Positions 26,167 to 34,687 of a DNA stretch of 64,000 nucleotides are shown here, piece after piece (position 1 is the stretch's first letter; each line of letters opens with the position of its first letter). Origin of the DNA: Streptomyces sp. V4I2 (GTDB lineage: Bacteria > Actinomycetota > Actinomycetes > Streptomycetales > Streptomycetaceae); assembly GCF_030817655.1 (NCBI RefSeq), contig NZ_JAUSZM010000003.1:5456001-5520000 (forward strand). The letters run 5' to 3'. The position numbers and the translations under genes are program-made. Below the pieces are notes generated by a model. It made no database searches. It saw only the letters and a program-made list of their open reading frames with translations, and was not told where the DNA came from.

Positions 26167-27078
26167 ATGAGTCTGCGTCTGAGCACCGTGATCCTCCCGT
26201 ACCTCCGCTGGCACGAAGGCGGCCGTTCGGCATGGACACGTGCCGAACAGCTCGGCTTCCACACCGGCTACACGTACGACCACCTGTCCTGGCGGAGCTT
26301 CCGGGACGGGCCCTGGTTCGGTGCCGTGCCGACGCTGACCGCCGCCGCGGCCGTCACCGGCGATCTCCGCCTGGGCACACTGGTGACCTCGCCGAACTTC
26401 CGGCACCCGGTGACCCTCGCCAAGGAGCTGATCTCCCTCGACGACATCTCCGGCGGGCGGATGACGCTCGGCATCGGTGCGGGCGGCACCGGCTTCGACG
26501 CGACCGTGCTCGCGCAGGAGCCGTGGACGCCGCGTGAGCGCGCCGACCGCTTCGCCGAGTTCGTGCAGCTGCTGGACCGGCTGCTGGTCGAGGACGGCCC
26601 CAGCGGGGTCTCGTACGAGGGCGACTTCTACTCGGCGCACGAGGCCCGCAACATCCCGGGCTGTGTACAGCGCCCCCGGCTGCCCTTCGCGGTGGCCGCG
26701 ACCGGGCCGCGCGGGCTCCGGCTCGCCGCGCGCTACGGGCAGGCGTGGGTGACCACCGGCGACCCCAAGCTGTACGAGAACGGCACTCCTGAACAGTCGG
26801 TTCAAGCCCTTCGCGGGCAGGCCGAGAAGCTCGCGGACGCGTGTGCCGCGATCGGCCGTGACGTGAGCTCGCTCGACAAGATCCTGCTCACCGGTTTCAC
26901 CCCGGACCGCGGCCGCCCCCTCCAGTCCCTGGACGCGTTCGTGGACTTCGCGGGCCGGCACCAGGAGCTGGGCTTCACCGAGATCGTGATCCACTGGCCC
27001 ATCCCCGACTCCGACTTCGCGGCGGACGAGAAGGTCTTCGAGCAGATCGCCATGGAGGCGCCTGCCCAGCTACGCTGA
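26167..27078 (+). CDS. LLM-class flavin-dependent oxidoreductase
   Basis: Luciferase-like monooxygenase fold (TIM barrel, F420 or FMN binding) of 303 residues. The N terminus LSTVILPYLRWHEGGRSAW and the central LISLDDISGGRMTLGIGAGG (about 85-104) are family hallmarks. The loop RGLRLAARYGQAWVTTG (about 183-199) is also typical. Cofactor choice and substrate cannot be fixed from sequence. The start is ATG 26167; a longer frame to 26134 runs into the parS site and is not used. Confidence 0.88.
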   Translation: MSLRLSTVILPYLRWHEGGRSAWTRAEQLGFHTGYTYDHLSWRSFRDGPWFGAVPTLTAAAAVTGDLRLGTLVTSPNFRHPVTLAKELISLDDISGGRMTLGIGAGGTGFDATVLAQEPWTPRERADRFAEFVQLLDRLLVEDGPSGVSYEGDFYSAHEARNIPGCVQRPRLPFAVAATGPRGLRLAARYGQAWVTTGDPKLYENGTPEQSVQALRGQAEKLADACAAIGRDVSSLDKILLTGFTPDRGRPLQSLDAFVDFAGRHQELGFTEIVIHWPIPDSDFAADEKVFEQIAMEAPAQLR

Positions 27079-27090
27079 CCTGGGCAACCT

Positions 27091-27145
27091 GCCGTCTGTA
27101 CCTCGTCTGTGCCTCGTCCGTGCTTCATCTGTGCTTCATCTGTGC
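27091..27145 (+). repeat. five 11-bp tandem repeats
   Basis: Five consecutive 11-bp units (27091-27101, 27102-27112, 27113-27123, 27124-27134, 27135-27145) follow the pattern (C/T)TC(G/A)TCTGTGC. The last two are identical; the first is the most diverged. One unit per helical turn upstream of the HAD gene would place the same face toward a binding protein. Confidence 0.8.
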
Positions 27146-27189
27146 GGGCTCCCGCACGGGCGTGCGGGCATCTGCGGGAGAATGGCCGG

Positions 27190-28062
27190 GTGACCTCAGC
27201 GACTCGACAGCCCGAGACCCCGGCCGCCGCCCTCCCGCCCCGGCTGATCGCCACCGACCTCGACGGCACCCTGCTGCGCGACGACAAGTCGGTGTCCCCG
27301 CGCACGGTCGCGGCGCTCGCCGCCGCGGAGGAGGCGGGCATCGAGGTCTTCTTCGTCACCGGCCGCCCGGCCCGCTGGATGGACGTGGTCAGCGAGCACG
27401 TCCACGGTCACGGCCTGGCGATCTGCGGCAACGGCGCCGCGGTGGTGGACCTGCACGGCGGCCCCGGCGCCCACCGGTTCGTGAAGGTGCGCGAGCTGGC
27501 ACGGGAGAACGCGCTGGACGCCGTGCGGCTGCTGCGTGACGCGGCGCCGGGCACCGTGTACGCGGTCGAGCAGACGTACGGCTTCTACCAGGAGCCGGAC
27601 TATCCGAAGCTGCACATGGAGACCCCCGACTCGCTCGCGCCGGCCGAAGATCTGCTGGCGCCGGACGCCCCCGGCGCCGACGAGCCGGTGCTCAAGATCC
27701 TCGCCTATCACCCCGACATCGACCCGGACGCCTTCCTCACCCTGGCCCGCCTCGCGATCGGCGACCGGGCCAATGTCACCCGCTCCAGCCCCAGCGCCCT
27801 GCTGGAGATCAGCGGCCCCGGCGTCTCCAAGGCCAGCACGCTCGCCCTGTGCTGCGCCGAGCGCGGCATCTCGAACGAACAGGTCGTCGCCTTCGGGGAC
27901 ATGCCGAACGACGTCGAGATGCTCACGTGGGCGGGACGGTCGTACGCGATGGGCAACGCACACCCGGACGTACTCGCGGCGGCTTCGGGGCGGACGGTCG
28001 CCAACAACGAGGACGGGGTGGCAGTCGTGATCGAGCGGTTGGTGGTGGAGCGGGCCGGCTGA
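27190..28062 (+). CDS. HAD-superfamily (Cof-type) phosphatase
   Basis: Protein of 290 residues with HAD motifs DLDGTLLRDDKS (about 23-34), FFVTGRPA (about 55-62), VSKASTL (Lys about 216) and FGDMPNDVEM (about 236-245). It is about as long as, and clearly related to, the HAD gene after serS (the same ATDLDGTLL start and NNEDGVAVVIERL end), so the two may be paralogues. GTG 27190 follows GGGAG by ten bases. Its 3' end is 22 bp from the convergent M23 peptidase gene. Confidence 0.9.
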   Translation: MTSATRQPETPAAALPPRLIATDLDGTLLRDDKSVSPRTVAALAAAEEAGIEVFFVTGRPARWMDVVSEHVHGHGLAICGNGAAVVDLHGGPGAHRFVKVRELARENALDAVRLLRDAAPGTVYAVEQTYGFYQEPDYPKLHMETPDSLAPAEDLLAPDAPGADEPVLKILAYHPDIDPDAFLTLARLAIGDRANVTRSSPSALLEISGPGVSKASTLALCCAERGISNEQVVAFGDMPNDVEMLTWAGRSYAMGNAHPDVLAAASGRTVANNEDGVAVVIERLVVERAG

Positions 28063-28084
28063 GGGCCCGGTCGCCGTTCCACAG

Positions 28085-29158
28085 CTAACCTAGGCTCACT
28101 CCGCGCGCCGACAGCCACGACGCCGGGTCCACCGCCGAGCCCATCTCCGGAGTGACCCGCACCTCGAAGTGCAGGTGCGGGCCGGTGGAGTTGCCGGTCG
28201 TGCCGGACTGCCCGACCCACTGGCCGGGGCTCACCCTCTCGCCCTGGTCGACGGTGACGGCGGCAAGATGGGCGTACTGCGTGTAGTAGCCGCCCGCGTG
28301 CTGGACCACGACCTCGATGCCGAAGGGCCCTCCGCAGGACACCTTCACCACGCGCCCCTCGCCCACCGCCCGCACCGGCGTCCCGATCGGCACCGCGAAG
28401 TCCTGCCCGGTGTGCCGGTTCGCCCACCGCTCGCCGCCGCTGCCGAACCCCGCGGACAGCGCGTACGACTCCACGGGGGCGACCCAGGTTTTCGTGGCTC
28501 CCGTCTTCGGCTGGTCCAGCCGGACGGCACCGCGGCACGAACCGGCCGCGACGGAGGCATCGGCCTGACCCTGCAACTGCCACCGTGCCTGGTCGAGCTT
28601 CGCCTCGATGTCCTCCTTCAGAGCGGCGAGTTCGCTGGTGTGCCGGTCCAGCTCCTGCCAGGCCGCCTCGGCCTTCGCCTCGTCAGCGGCGAGCCGTTGC
28701 TCGGCCCGGCGGCTCTTGTCGATCGCGTTGTTGACGGCGAGATCCGCCTGCCAGACGGCCCGCTGACCACGCATCAGTTCGTCGGGGCTGTCCGCGAGGA
28801 TCATCTGCGCGGTGATCGGAAGCCCGCCGCCACTGCGGTACTGGGCGCGTGCGATCCGGCCCAGGTCCTCGTTCAGGACGGCGATCCCCCGCCGCTCCCG
28901 GTCCAGCAGCGCCTCGAAGCGCACGGCCTGCGCCCGCTGCATCTCGGCCTCCTGTCTGCCGGCCTCGTACTGCTGCGTCGCCACGGCCGCGTCCTCGTAC
29001 AGCCGGAGTACCTGTGCGTTGATCCCGGCGTCGGCGGCGCTGTGCGTGTCCTCACCGTCGTCGACGGCCTCGGATGTTCCCGTGGGCCGGGCTGCGAGCA
29101 CGGCGAACGCGCACAGCAGCGCCGGAACGAGCAGCGGATGACGGCGAGGTGAGCGCAT
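28085..29158 (-). CDS. M23-family cell-wall endopeptidase with coiled-coil
   Basis: Exported protein of 357 residues: signal peptide about 1-24 (ALLCAFAVLAARP), a long helical coiled-coil region (about 45-190, rich in Ala/Glu/Arg/Gln) and a C-terminal LytM/M23 domain (about 235-350). Zinc ligands are His and Asp in NRHTGQDFAVP and the HxH in GPHLHFEV. These enzymes cut peptidoglycan cross-links or activate amidases; a coiled coil of this type recalls EnvC/NlpD-like regulators. The ATG at 29158 has AGGATCG upstream. Confidence 0.9.
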   Translation of the reverse strand: MRSPRRHPLLVPALLCAFAVLAARPTGTSEAVDDGEDTHSAADAGINAQVLRLYEDAAVATQQYEAGRQEAEMQRAQAVRFEALLDRERRGIAVLNEDLGRIARAQYRSGGGLPITAQMILADSPDELMRGQRAVWQADLAVNNAIDKSRRAEQRLAADEAKAEAAWQELDRHTSELAALKEDIEAKLDQARWQLQGQADASVAAGSCRGAVRLDQPKTGATKTWVAPVESYALSAGFGSGGERWANRHTGQDFAVPIGTPVRAVGEGRVVKVSCGGPFGIEVVVQHAGGYYTQYAHLAAVTVDQGERVSPGQWVGQSGTTGNSTGPHLHFEVRVTPEMGSAVDPASWLSARGVSLG

Positions 29159-29284
29159 GTCAGCGATCCTGGCCCGCGCGGCGGCCCAAGGCCCTGTTCA
29201 AGTCGTACAGCTGGGGGACGGGTTGACGCAGATGGGCTAGTACGGCGTGACTGCGGAGGGGTCTCGGTTCCCGTGCGTGGACCG

Positions 29285-30060
29285 TCAGTGGGGCGCCTGC
29301 CACACCACCGGCGTACCGCCGCCGTCCGTTCCGATGCCGGGACCGTGTGAGCTGTCGCCGCCGAGAGCCTCCGCGCGCCGTTCGAGGTATCTCAGGCCAC
29401 TGCGCCGGCCGTTCTGGGGATGCCGACGCCGTCGTCCGACGGTCAGCCGGACTCCGCGCCGCCCGTCCGGCAGGGTCACGGTCGCGTCGAGGATGCCGTC
29501 GATCCGGGAGGCGTCGGCGTACCGGAAGGCATTGGAGAGTGCCTCACGCAGGGCAGCGATCGGGTTCTTGCAGGTGAGGTCGCCGACCGATCTCGCGCAG
29601 GCGGGACGTCGAGTTCGTCGACGGCCTTGCCGACACCGCTGTGCACCTCGGGCACGTCCGCCCTCGCGCTGTGCGCTCTCCAGCATCATTCCGGTGGGCG
29701 AACGGACCTGGCGAACAGCCCCTGGATGACGAGGCGTTGCAGGTGGCGGGCGATGCGGTCGCGGTCCTCGTACACCGCGAGCCGTTCCCGGTCGCGCGGG
29801 GCCTCGGCCGTCATCAGCGCCAGCCCGGCCTGCGAGGCGAACTGGACCGCGAGGGCTCGCTCCGCCTCCGGCGAGTCCCTCCCCGTCCTCGGCGAGGACA
29901 CCGATCGCCGCGTACCGGGCGCCGGTCAGGGCCGCAGCGGTGTCACAGATCCGGTCCAGCGCGGAGCTCCAGGCCGCTGCCCACGGACCGCATCGCCTCG
30001 AGCAGCTGCGGCAGCCGCGCGGCCAGTTCGGCCGGCAGGCCATGGGCGGACGACGAAGGG
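29285..30060 (-). pseudogene. broken GAF-histidine kinase (DevS-like)
   Basis: Fragments of one protein appear in different minus-strand frames. LPAELAARLPQLLEAMRSVG (about 30000-30040) and SALDRICDTAAALTGARYAA (GAF) come first. Then come AVYEDRDRIARHLQRLVIQGLFA (the dimerisation/phospho-acceptor helix, degraded, about 29690-29800), TGMMLESAQR, and the kinase end LREALSNAFRYADASRID...GPGIGTDGGGT. In intact relatives these follow in one frame. The H-box helix now reads HLQ where HDL is usual, and several frameshifts interrupt it. It is adjacent to the cydDC gene; no response regulator gene is seen nearby. Confidence 0.8.
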
Positions 30061-30077
30061 CTGGGGGCTCCGCCTCC

Positions 30078-33000
30078 CTACGACGCCCCGATCAGCAGAT
30101 CCGCCTGCTCCTCCCGCTCCACCATGCCCCGCAACGGCCCCTCTGCCGCGGCCAGCTCCGCATACGAACCTCGCTGCACCACACGACCCGCGTCCAGGAC
30201 GACCACCTCGTCCACCGCCTCCAGGCCTGCCAGCCGGTGAGTGATCAGCAACGTCGTACGGCCCTCGGTGGCGGCCAGCAGATCGGCGGTGAGCGCGTCC
30301 GCCGTCGGCAGGTCGAGATGCTCGGCGGGCTCGTCGAGCACGAGGACGGGAAAGTCGGCCAGCAGCGCTCGGGCCAGCGCGAGCCGCTGCCGCTGCCCGC
30401 CGGACAGCCTCGCCCCGTGCTCGCCGACCAGCGTGTCGAGTCCGTCGGGCAGGCCGTCGGCCCAGTCGAGCAGCCGGGCCCGCTTCAGCGCGTCACGCAG
30501 GTCGTCCTCGGTGGCGTCCTTCCTGGCAAGCAGCACGTTCTCGCGCACCGAGCTGTCGAAGAGGTGCGCGTCCTGCGCGCACAGCCCGACGAGCCGCCGC
30601 ACGTCGTCACCGTCCAGCGCGTACGCGTCCACGCCGCCCAGCGTGTACGAGCCCGCGTCGGCGTCCAGAAAGCGCAGCAGCACCTGCGCGAGCGTCGACT
30701 TGCCGGACCCGGACGGCCCGACCACGGCGATCCGGCGGCCCTCCTCCAGAGTCAGATCGAACCCGGCGAGCGCGTCCCGGTCCTGCCCGGCGTGACGGGC
30801 GGCGAGGCCCTTGACCGCGACCGGGAACGGCGACGCGGGCGCCTGCCGGGACCGCTCCGGTTCCCGTACGGGCTCGGGTGCGTCCAGCACCTCGTACACA
30901 CGCTCCGCGCTCCTGCGCACCCGCTGCCGGTACTGCACGGCAAGGGGCATGCCGAGTACGGCCTCGAAGGCGGCCAGCGGGGTGAGGACGACGACGGCCA
31001 TCGCCACGCCGCCCAGCCTGCCGTCGACGACCGCCTGGGCGCCCACGAGGGCGGTGGCAGCGACGGTCAGGCCGGAGAAGAGCGCGGTGAGTCCGTCGCC
31101 GAGCGCGGTGGCGGTGGCGGCGCGCGAGGCGATCCGGGTGAGCGTCCCGTCGGCCCGCCGCGCCTCGGCGGTACGTCCGGGCAGCGCTCCGGCGACGGTC
31201 AGCTCGGCGGTCCCGGTGAGCAGATCGGTCACCCGCGTGGCCAGCACGCCTCGGGCCGGGGCCAGCCTGCGCTCGGCCCGCCGGGCCACGGCACCGGTGA
31301 TCAGCGGGACTCCCGCTCCGGCCGCCAGCAGTCCTACGGCGAGCACCGCGCCGGCCTCGGGCAGCAGCCAGGCCGTGAAGCCGACGGACGCGGCGGACAC
31401 GACGACGGCGGCACCGGCGGGCAGCAGCCAGCGCAGCCAGTAGTCCTGCAACGCGTCCACATCGGCGACGAGCCGCGACAGCAGGTCACCCCGGCGGGTC
31501 TGCCGGAGCCCGGCGGGCGCCAGTCGTTCCAGTCGCCGGTACACGGCGACCCGGGTGTCGGCCAGCATCCGCAGCACGGCGTCGTGCGAGACGAGCCGCT
31601 CCGCGTACCGGAAGACGGCCCGCCCGATTCCGAAGGCCCGCGTCGCCGTCACGGCCACCATCAGATAGAGCACGGGCGGCTGCTGCGAAGCACGCGAGAT
31701 GAGCCACCCGGAGGTGGCCATGAGCCCGACGGCGCTGCCGAGCGCGAGGCTCCCGAGCAGCAGGGCGAGCGCGAGACGCCCGCGCCGGGCCCCGGACATG
31801 GCACGGACGCGGGCCAGCACACCGCGGGTGTCCGCCGCCGGCGCCATCGTCTCGAGTGCGTCGGGAGCGAGAGCCGGTTCGACCTCGACCGTGCGGACCT
31901 CGGCCGCCCTGGGCCCCGCCTCCGTGCGGGCCGAGCTCACCGGTTCAGCCAGCCGGACCACCCGGTCCGCCACCGACAGCAGCGCCGGCCGGTGCACCAC
32001 CAGCAGGACCGTGCGGCCCACCGCCAGCCGCCGTACCGCCTCCACGACCTCGGCTTCGGTGGCCCCGTCCAGCGCTGCCGTCGGTTCGTCGAGCAGCAAC
32101 ACGGGGCGGTCGGCGAGGAACGCCCGAGCCAGTGCGAGCCGCTGCCGCTGACCGGCGGACAGCCCGACCCCGTCCTCACCGAGCTCGGTGTCGGCGCCCT
32201 GGGGCAGCGCGTCCACGAACTCCAGCGCACCCGCGTCCCCCAACGCCCGGCGTACAGCGGCGTCTTCGGCGTCGGGCCGGGCGAGGCGTACGTTCTCGGC
32301 GATCGTCCCGGCGAACAGGTGCGGCCGCTGCGGCACCCACGCGATCCGCGCCCGCCACTGCTCCAGGTCAGCCTCGGCGAGATCGGCTCCCCCGGCCAGA
32401 ATCCGCCCCTCGTCCGGCCGCACGAAGCCCAGCAATACGTTCAGCAGCGTCGACTTGCCTGCACCGCTCGGCCCGACGAGCGCGACCGTCTCCCCGGGCT
32501 CGACGGCGAAGGACACGTCCGCCACGGCGTCGCCGGACCTCCCGGGATAGCGGACTGTGACTCCCTCGAAGGACAGGCCCCCCGCCGGCACGGCAGCGGA
32601 GCCGGACTCCGGCACCTGCGTCTCCAGCACCGAGAAGATCTCCTCGGCGGCAGCGAGCCCCTCCGCCGCCGCGTGGTACTGCGCTCCCACCTGGCGCAGC
32701 GGCAGATACGCCTCCGGTGCCAGCACGAGGATGACCAGACCGATGTACAGGTCCATGTCGCCGTGCACGAGCCGCATACCGATCGTCACAGCGACGAGTG
32801 CCACCGACAGCGTGGCGAGCAGTTCCAGCGCGAAGGAGGAGATGAAGGCGATCCGCAGCGTCCGCATGGTCGCCTGCCGGTACTCGCCGGTGATGCGCCG
32901 GATCGAATCGGCCTGCGCCTTGGCCCGCCCGAACACCTTCAGGGTCGGCAATCCGGCGACCACATCGAGAAAATGCCCGGAGAGCCGGGACAGAAGCTGC

Positions 33001-33578
33001 CACTGACGGTCCATCCGGGACTGTGTGGCCCAGCCGATCAGCACCATGAAGAGGGGGATGAGCGGCAGGGTGCCGACGATGATGGCCGCGGAGACCCAGT
33101 CTTCGGTGACGATCCGCGCCAACACGGCCACCGGCACGACGACTGCCAGCCCCAACTGCGGGAGATAGCGCGAGAAGTAGTCGTCGAGGGCGTCGACTCC
33201 CCTCGTGGCGAGGGCGACCAGCGATCCGGTCCGCTGCCCGCTCAGCCACCCGGGACCCAGCGCGACGGCACGCTCCAGCAGCCTCCCACGCAGCTCCGAC
33301 TTCACCGCAGCGCTCGCTCGGTGCGCGGCCAGTTCGGTGAGCCAGGACACGAGCGCACGGCCCAGAGCGACGGCTGTCAACAGCAGCAGGGGAGCCCTGA
33401 GTTCACCGACCGCCATGCCGTGCTGGAAGGCACCCACCACCACCTCGGCGATGAGCATGGCCTGCGCGATGACGAGCCCCGCACCGACGACACCCAGACC
33501 GACGATCGCCGCCAGGAAGAGCCGGGTGGCGCGGGCGTAACGGAGGAGACGCGGATCGATCGGTTTCACGTGAAACAT
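30078..33578 (-). CDS. cydDC: CydD-CydC fusion ABC exporter of thiols
   Basis: Single 1166-residue protein carrying both halves of the heterodimeric CydDC exporter. CydD is about 1-560: six helices, Walker A GPSGAGKST and signature LSAGQRQRLALARAF. CydC is about 590-1166: six helices, Walker A GPSGSGKST and signature LSGGQRQRLALARAL. It exports glutathione/cysteine-type thiols (mycothiol precursors in actinobacteria) and is needed for cytochrome bd assembly. The first six codons (MFHVKP) are themselves a parS site (33562-33577). It is the last gene of the cydAB-cydDC operon. Confidence 0.95.
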   Translation of the reverse strand: MFHVKPIDPRLLRYARATRLFLAAIVGLGVVGAGLVIAQAMLIAEVVVGAFQHGMAVGELRAPLLLLTAVALGRALVSWLTELAAHRASAAVKSELRGRLLERAVALGPGWLSGQRTGSLVALATRGVDALDDYFSRYLPQLGLAVVVPVAVLARIVTEDWVSAAIIVGTLPLIPLFMVLIGWATQSRMDRQWQLLSRLSGHFLDVVAGLPTLKVFGRAKAQADSIRRITGEYRQATMRTLRIAFISSFALELLATLSVALVAVTIGMRLVHGDMDLYIGLVILVLAPEAYLPLRQVGAQYHAAAEGLAAAEEIFSVLETQVPESGSAAVPAGGLSFEGVTVRYPGRSGDAVADVSFAVEPGETVALVGPSGAGKSTLLNVLLGFVRPDEGRILAGGADLAEADLEQWRARIAWVPQRPHLFAGTIAENVRLARPDAEDAAVRRALGDAGALEFVDALPQGADTELGEDGVGLSAGQRQRLALARAFLADRPVLLLDEPTAALDGATEAEVVEAVRRLAVGRTVLLVVHRPALLSVADRVVRLAEPVSSARTEAGPRAAEVRTVEVEPALAPDALETMAPAADTRGVLARVRAMSGARRGRLALALLLGSLALGSAVGLMATSGWLISRASQQPPVLYLMVAVTATRAFGIGRAVFRYAERLVSHDAVLRMLADTRVAVYRRLERLAPAGLRQTRRGDLLSRLVADVDALQDYWLRWLLPAGAAVVVSAASVGFTAWLLPEAGAVLAVGLLAAGAGVPLITGAVARRAERRLAPARGVLATRVTDLLTGTAELTVAGALPGRTAEARRADGTLTRIASRAATATALGDGLTALFSGLTVAATALVGAQAVVDGRLGGVAMAVVVLTPLAAFEAVLGMPLAVQYRQRVRRSAERVYEVLDAPEPVREPERSRQAPASPFPVAVKGLAARHAGQDRDALAGFDLTLEEGRRIAVVGPSGSGKSTLAQVLLRFLDADAGSYTLGGVDAYALDGDDVRRLVGLCAQDAHLFDSSVRENVLLARKDATEDDLRDALKRARLLDWADGLPDGLDTLVGEHGARLSGGQRQRLALARALLADFPVLVLDEPAEHLDLPTADALTADLLAATEGRTTLLITHRLAGLEAVDEVVVLDAGRVVQRGSYAELAAAEGPLRGMVEREEQADLLIGAS
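33562..33577. other. parS: parS site overlapping the cydDC start codon
   Basis: GGTTTCACGTGAAACA has an exact 14-bp core (33563-33576); only the first base of the 16-mer differs. It spells the first codons of cydDC, so DNA binding and coding constraints act on the same bases. Confidence 0.9.
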
Positions 33579-33608
33579 GCCCTTCGGTCCAGGAGGTGTG
33601 GATCACCG

Positions 33609-33624
33609 TGTTTCACGTGAAACA
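33609..33624. other. parS: parS site (perfect) in the cydB-cydDC gap
   Basis: TGTTTCACGTGAAACA lies 47 bp from the parS at the cydDC start, in the 81-bp spacer between cydB and cydDC. A second Rex-type site is not seen here. Confidence 0.9.
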
Positions 33625-33659
33625 TCGCGAAACCATGGTGAACCACACCCCGGTCGGAC

Positions 33660-34667
33660 TCAGTGAGTGGCTTCGGCGGCGATGTGCTGCGTACCGATCC
33701 GCTTGCGGAACACCCAGTAGGTCCACCCCTGGTAGAGCATGACGATCGGTGCGGCGATCGCCGCACACCAGGTCATGATCTTCAGGGTGTAAGGACTCGA
33801 CGAGGCGTTGGTGACCGTGAGGCTCCATTCCTCATTGAGCGAGGACGGCATGACGTTCGGGAAGAGCGTCAGGAAGAGCATCGCCACGGCGGCCACGATG
33901 GTGACGCCGGACAGCGCGAACGACCAGCCCTCGCGCCCGACCTGGTTCGCAACGAGCGCGGCGACGAGCGCGGCCACCGCCACGACGAGCGCGACCAGGC
34001 TCTTGCCGTCACCGCCCTCGACCTGCGTCCACAGGAGGAAGACCAGTGCCAGCACAGCCGTGAGGAGACCGACTCCGGTCGCCAGCTTCCGTGCCCGCAC
34101 CCGGATGTCGCCGACGGTCTTGAGAGCCGTGAACACCGCGCCGTGGAAGGTGAACAGCGTCAGCGTCACCAGTCCACCGAGGAGCGCGTACGGGTTGAGC
34201 AGATCCCAGAAGGTCCCGACGTAGTCGAAGTTCTGATCGAGCTTCACACCCCGCACGATGTTGCCGAAGACCACTCCCCACAGGAACGCCGCGATCAGCG
34301 AGGTCCAGAAGATCGCGTGCTCCCAGTTGCGCTGCCAGTTCTCCTCGGGCCGCTTCACCCGGTATTCGAAGGCGACACCCCGGACGATCAGAGAGACCAG
34401 GATGATCAACAGCGGCAGGTAGAAGCCTGAGAAGAGCGTGGCGTACCACTCGGGAAAGGCCGCGAACGTCGAGCCGGCGGCCGTGAGCAGCCACACCTCG
34501 TTGCCGTCCCAGACGGGGCCGATGGTGTTGATCAGCACCCGCCGCTCGGGCCGGTTGCGGGCGAGCACCTTGGTGAGGATGCCGACCCCGAAGTCGAAGC
34601 CTTCCAGGAAGAAGTACCCGGTCCACAGGAAGGCGATGAGGACGAACCAGACGCCGTGAAGTTCCAT
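33660..34667 (-). CDS. cydB: cytochrome bd quinol oxidase subunit II
   Basis: Membrane protein of 335 residues with the CydB hallmark helices: FLWTGYFFLEGFDFGVGIL (about 14-32), NEVWLLTAAGSTFAAFPEWYA (about 57-77) and WTSLIAAFLWGVVFGNIV (about 119-136). It forms the terminal oxidase with CydA, reducing O2 under low-oxygen conditions. GAGGGAG stands ten bases before ATG 34667, 20 bp after the cydA stop. Confidence 0.95.
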   Translation of the reverse strand: MELHGVWFVLIAFLWTGYFFLEGFDFGVGILTKVLARNRPERRVLINTIGPVWDGNEVWLLTAAGSTFAAFPEWYATLFSGFYLPLLIILVSLIVRGVAFEYRVKRPEENWQRNWEHAIFWTSLIAAFLWGVVFGNIVRGVKLDQNFDYVGTFWDLLNPYALLGGLVTLTLFTFHGAVFTALKTVGDIRVRARKLATGVGLLTAVLALVFLLWTQVEGGDGKSLVALVVAVAALVAALVANQVGREGWSFALSGVTIVAAVAMLFLTLFPNVMPSSLNEEWSLTVTNASSSPYTLKIMTWCAAIAAPIVMLYQGWTYWVFRKRIGTQHIAAEATH

Positions 34668-34687
34668 GACTGTGCAGCTCCCTCGGC

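Noticed and set aside
29940..33620. 1226-codon plus-strand open frame opposite cydDC
   Set aside because: It is the antisense shadow of the 1166-residue CydDC gene; low-complexity Arg/Gly/Gln-rich translation, no family motifs, no ribosome site.
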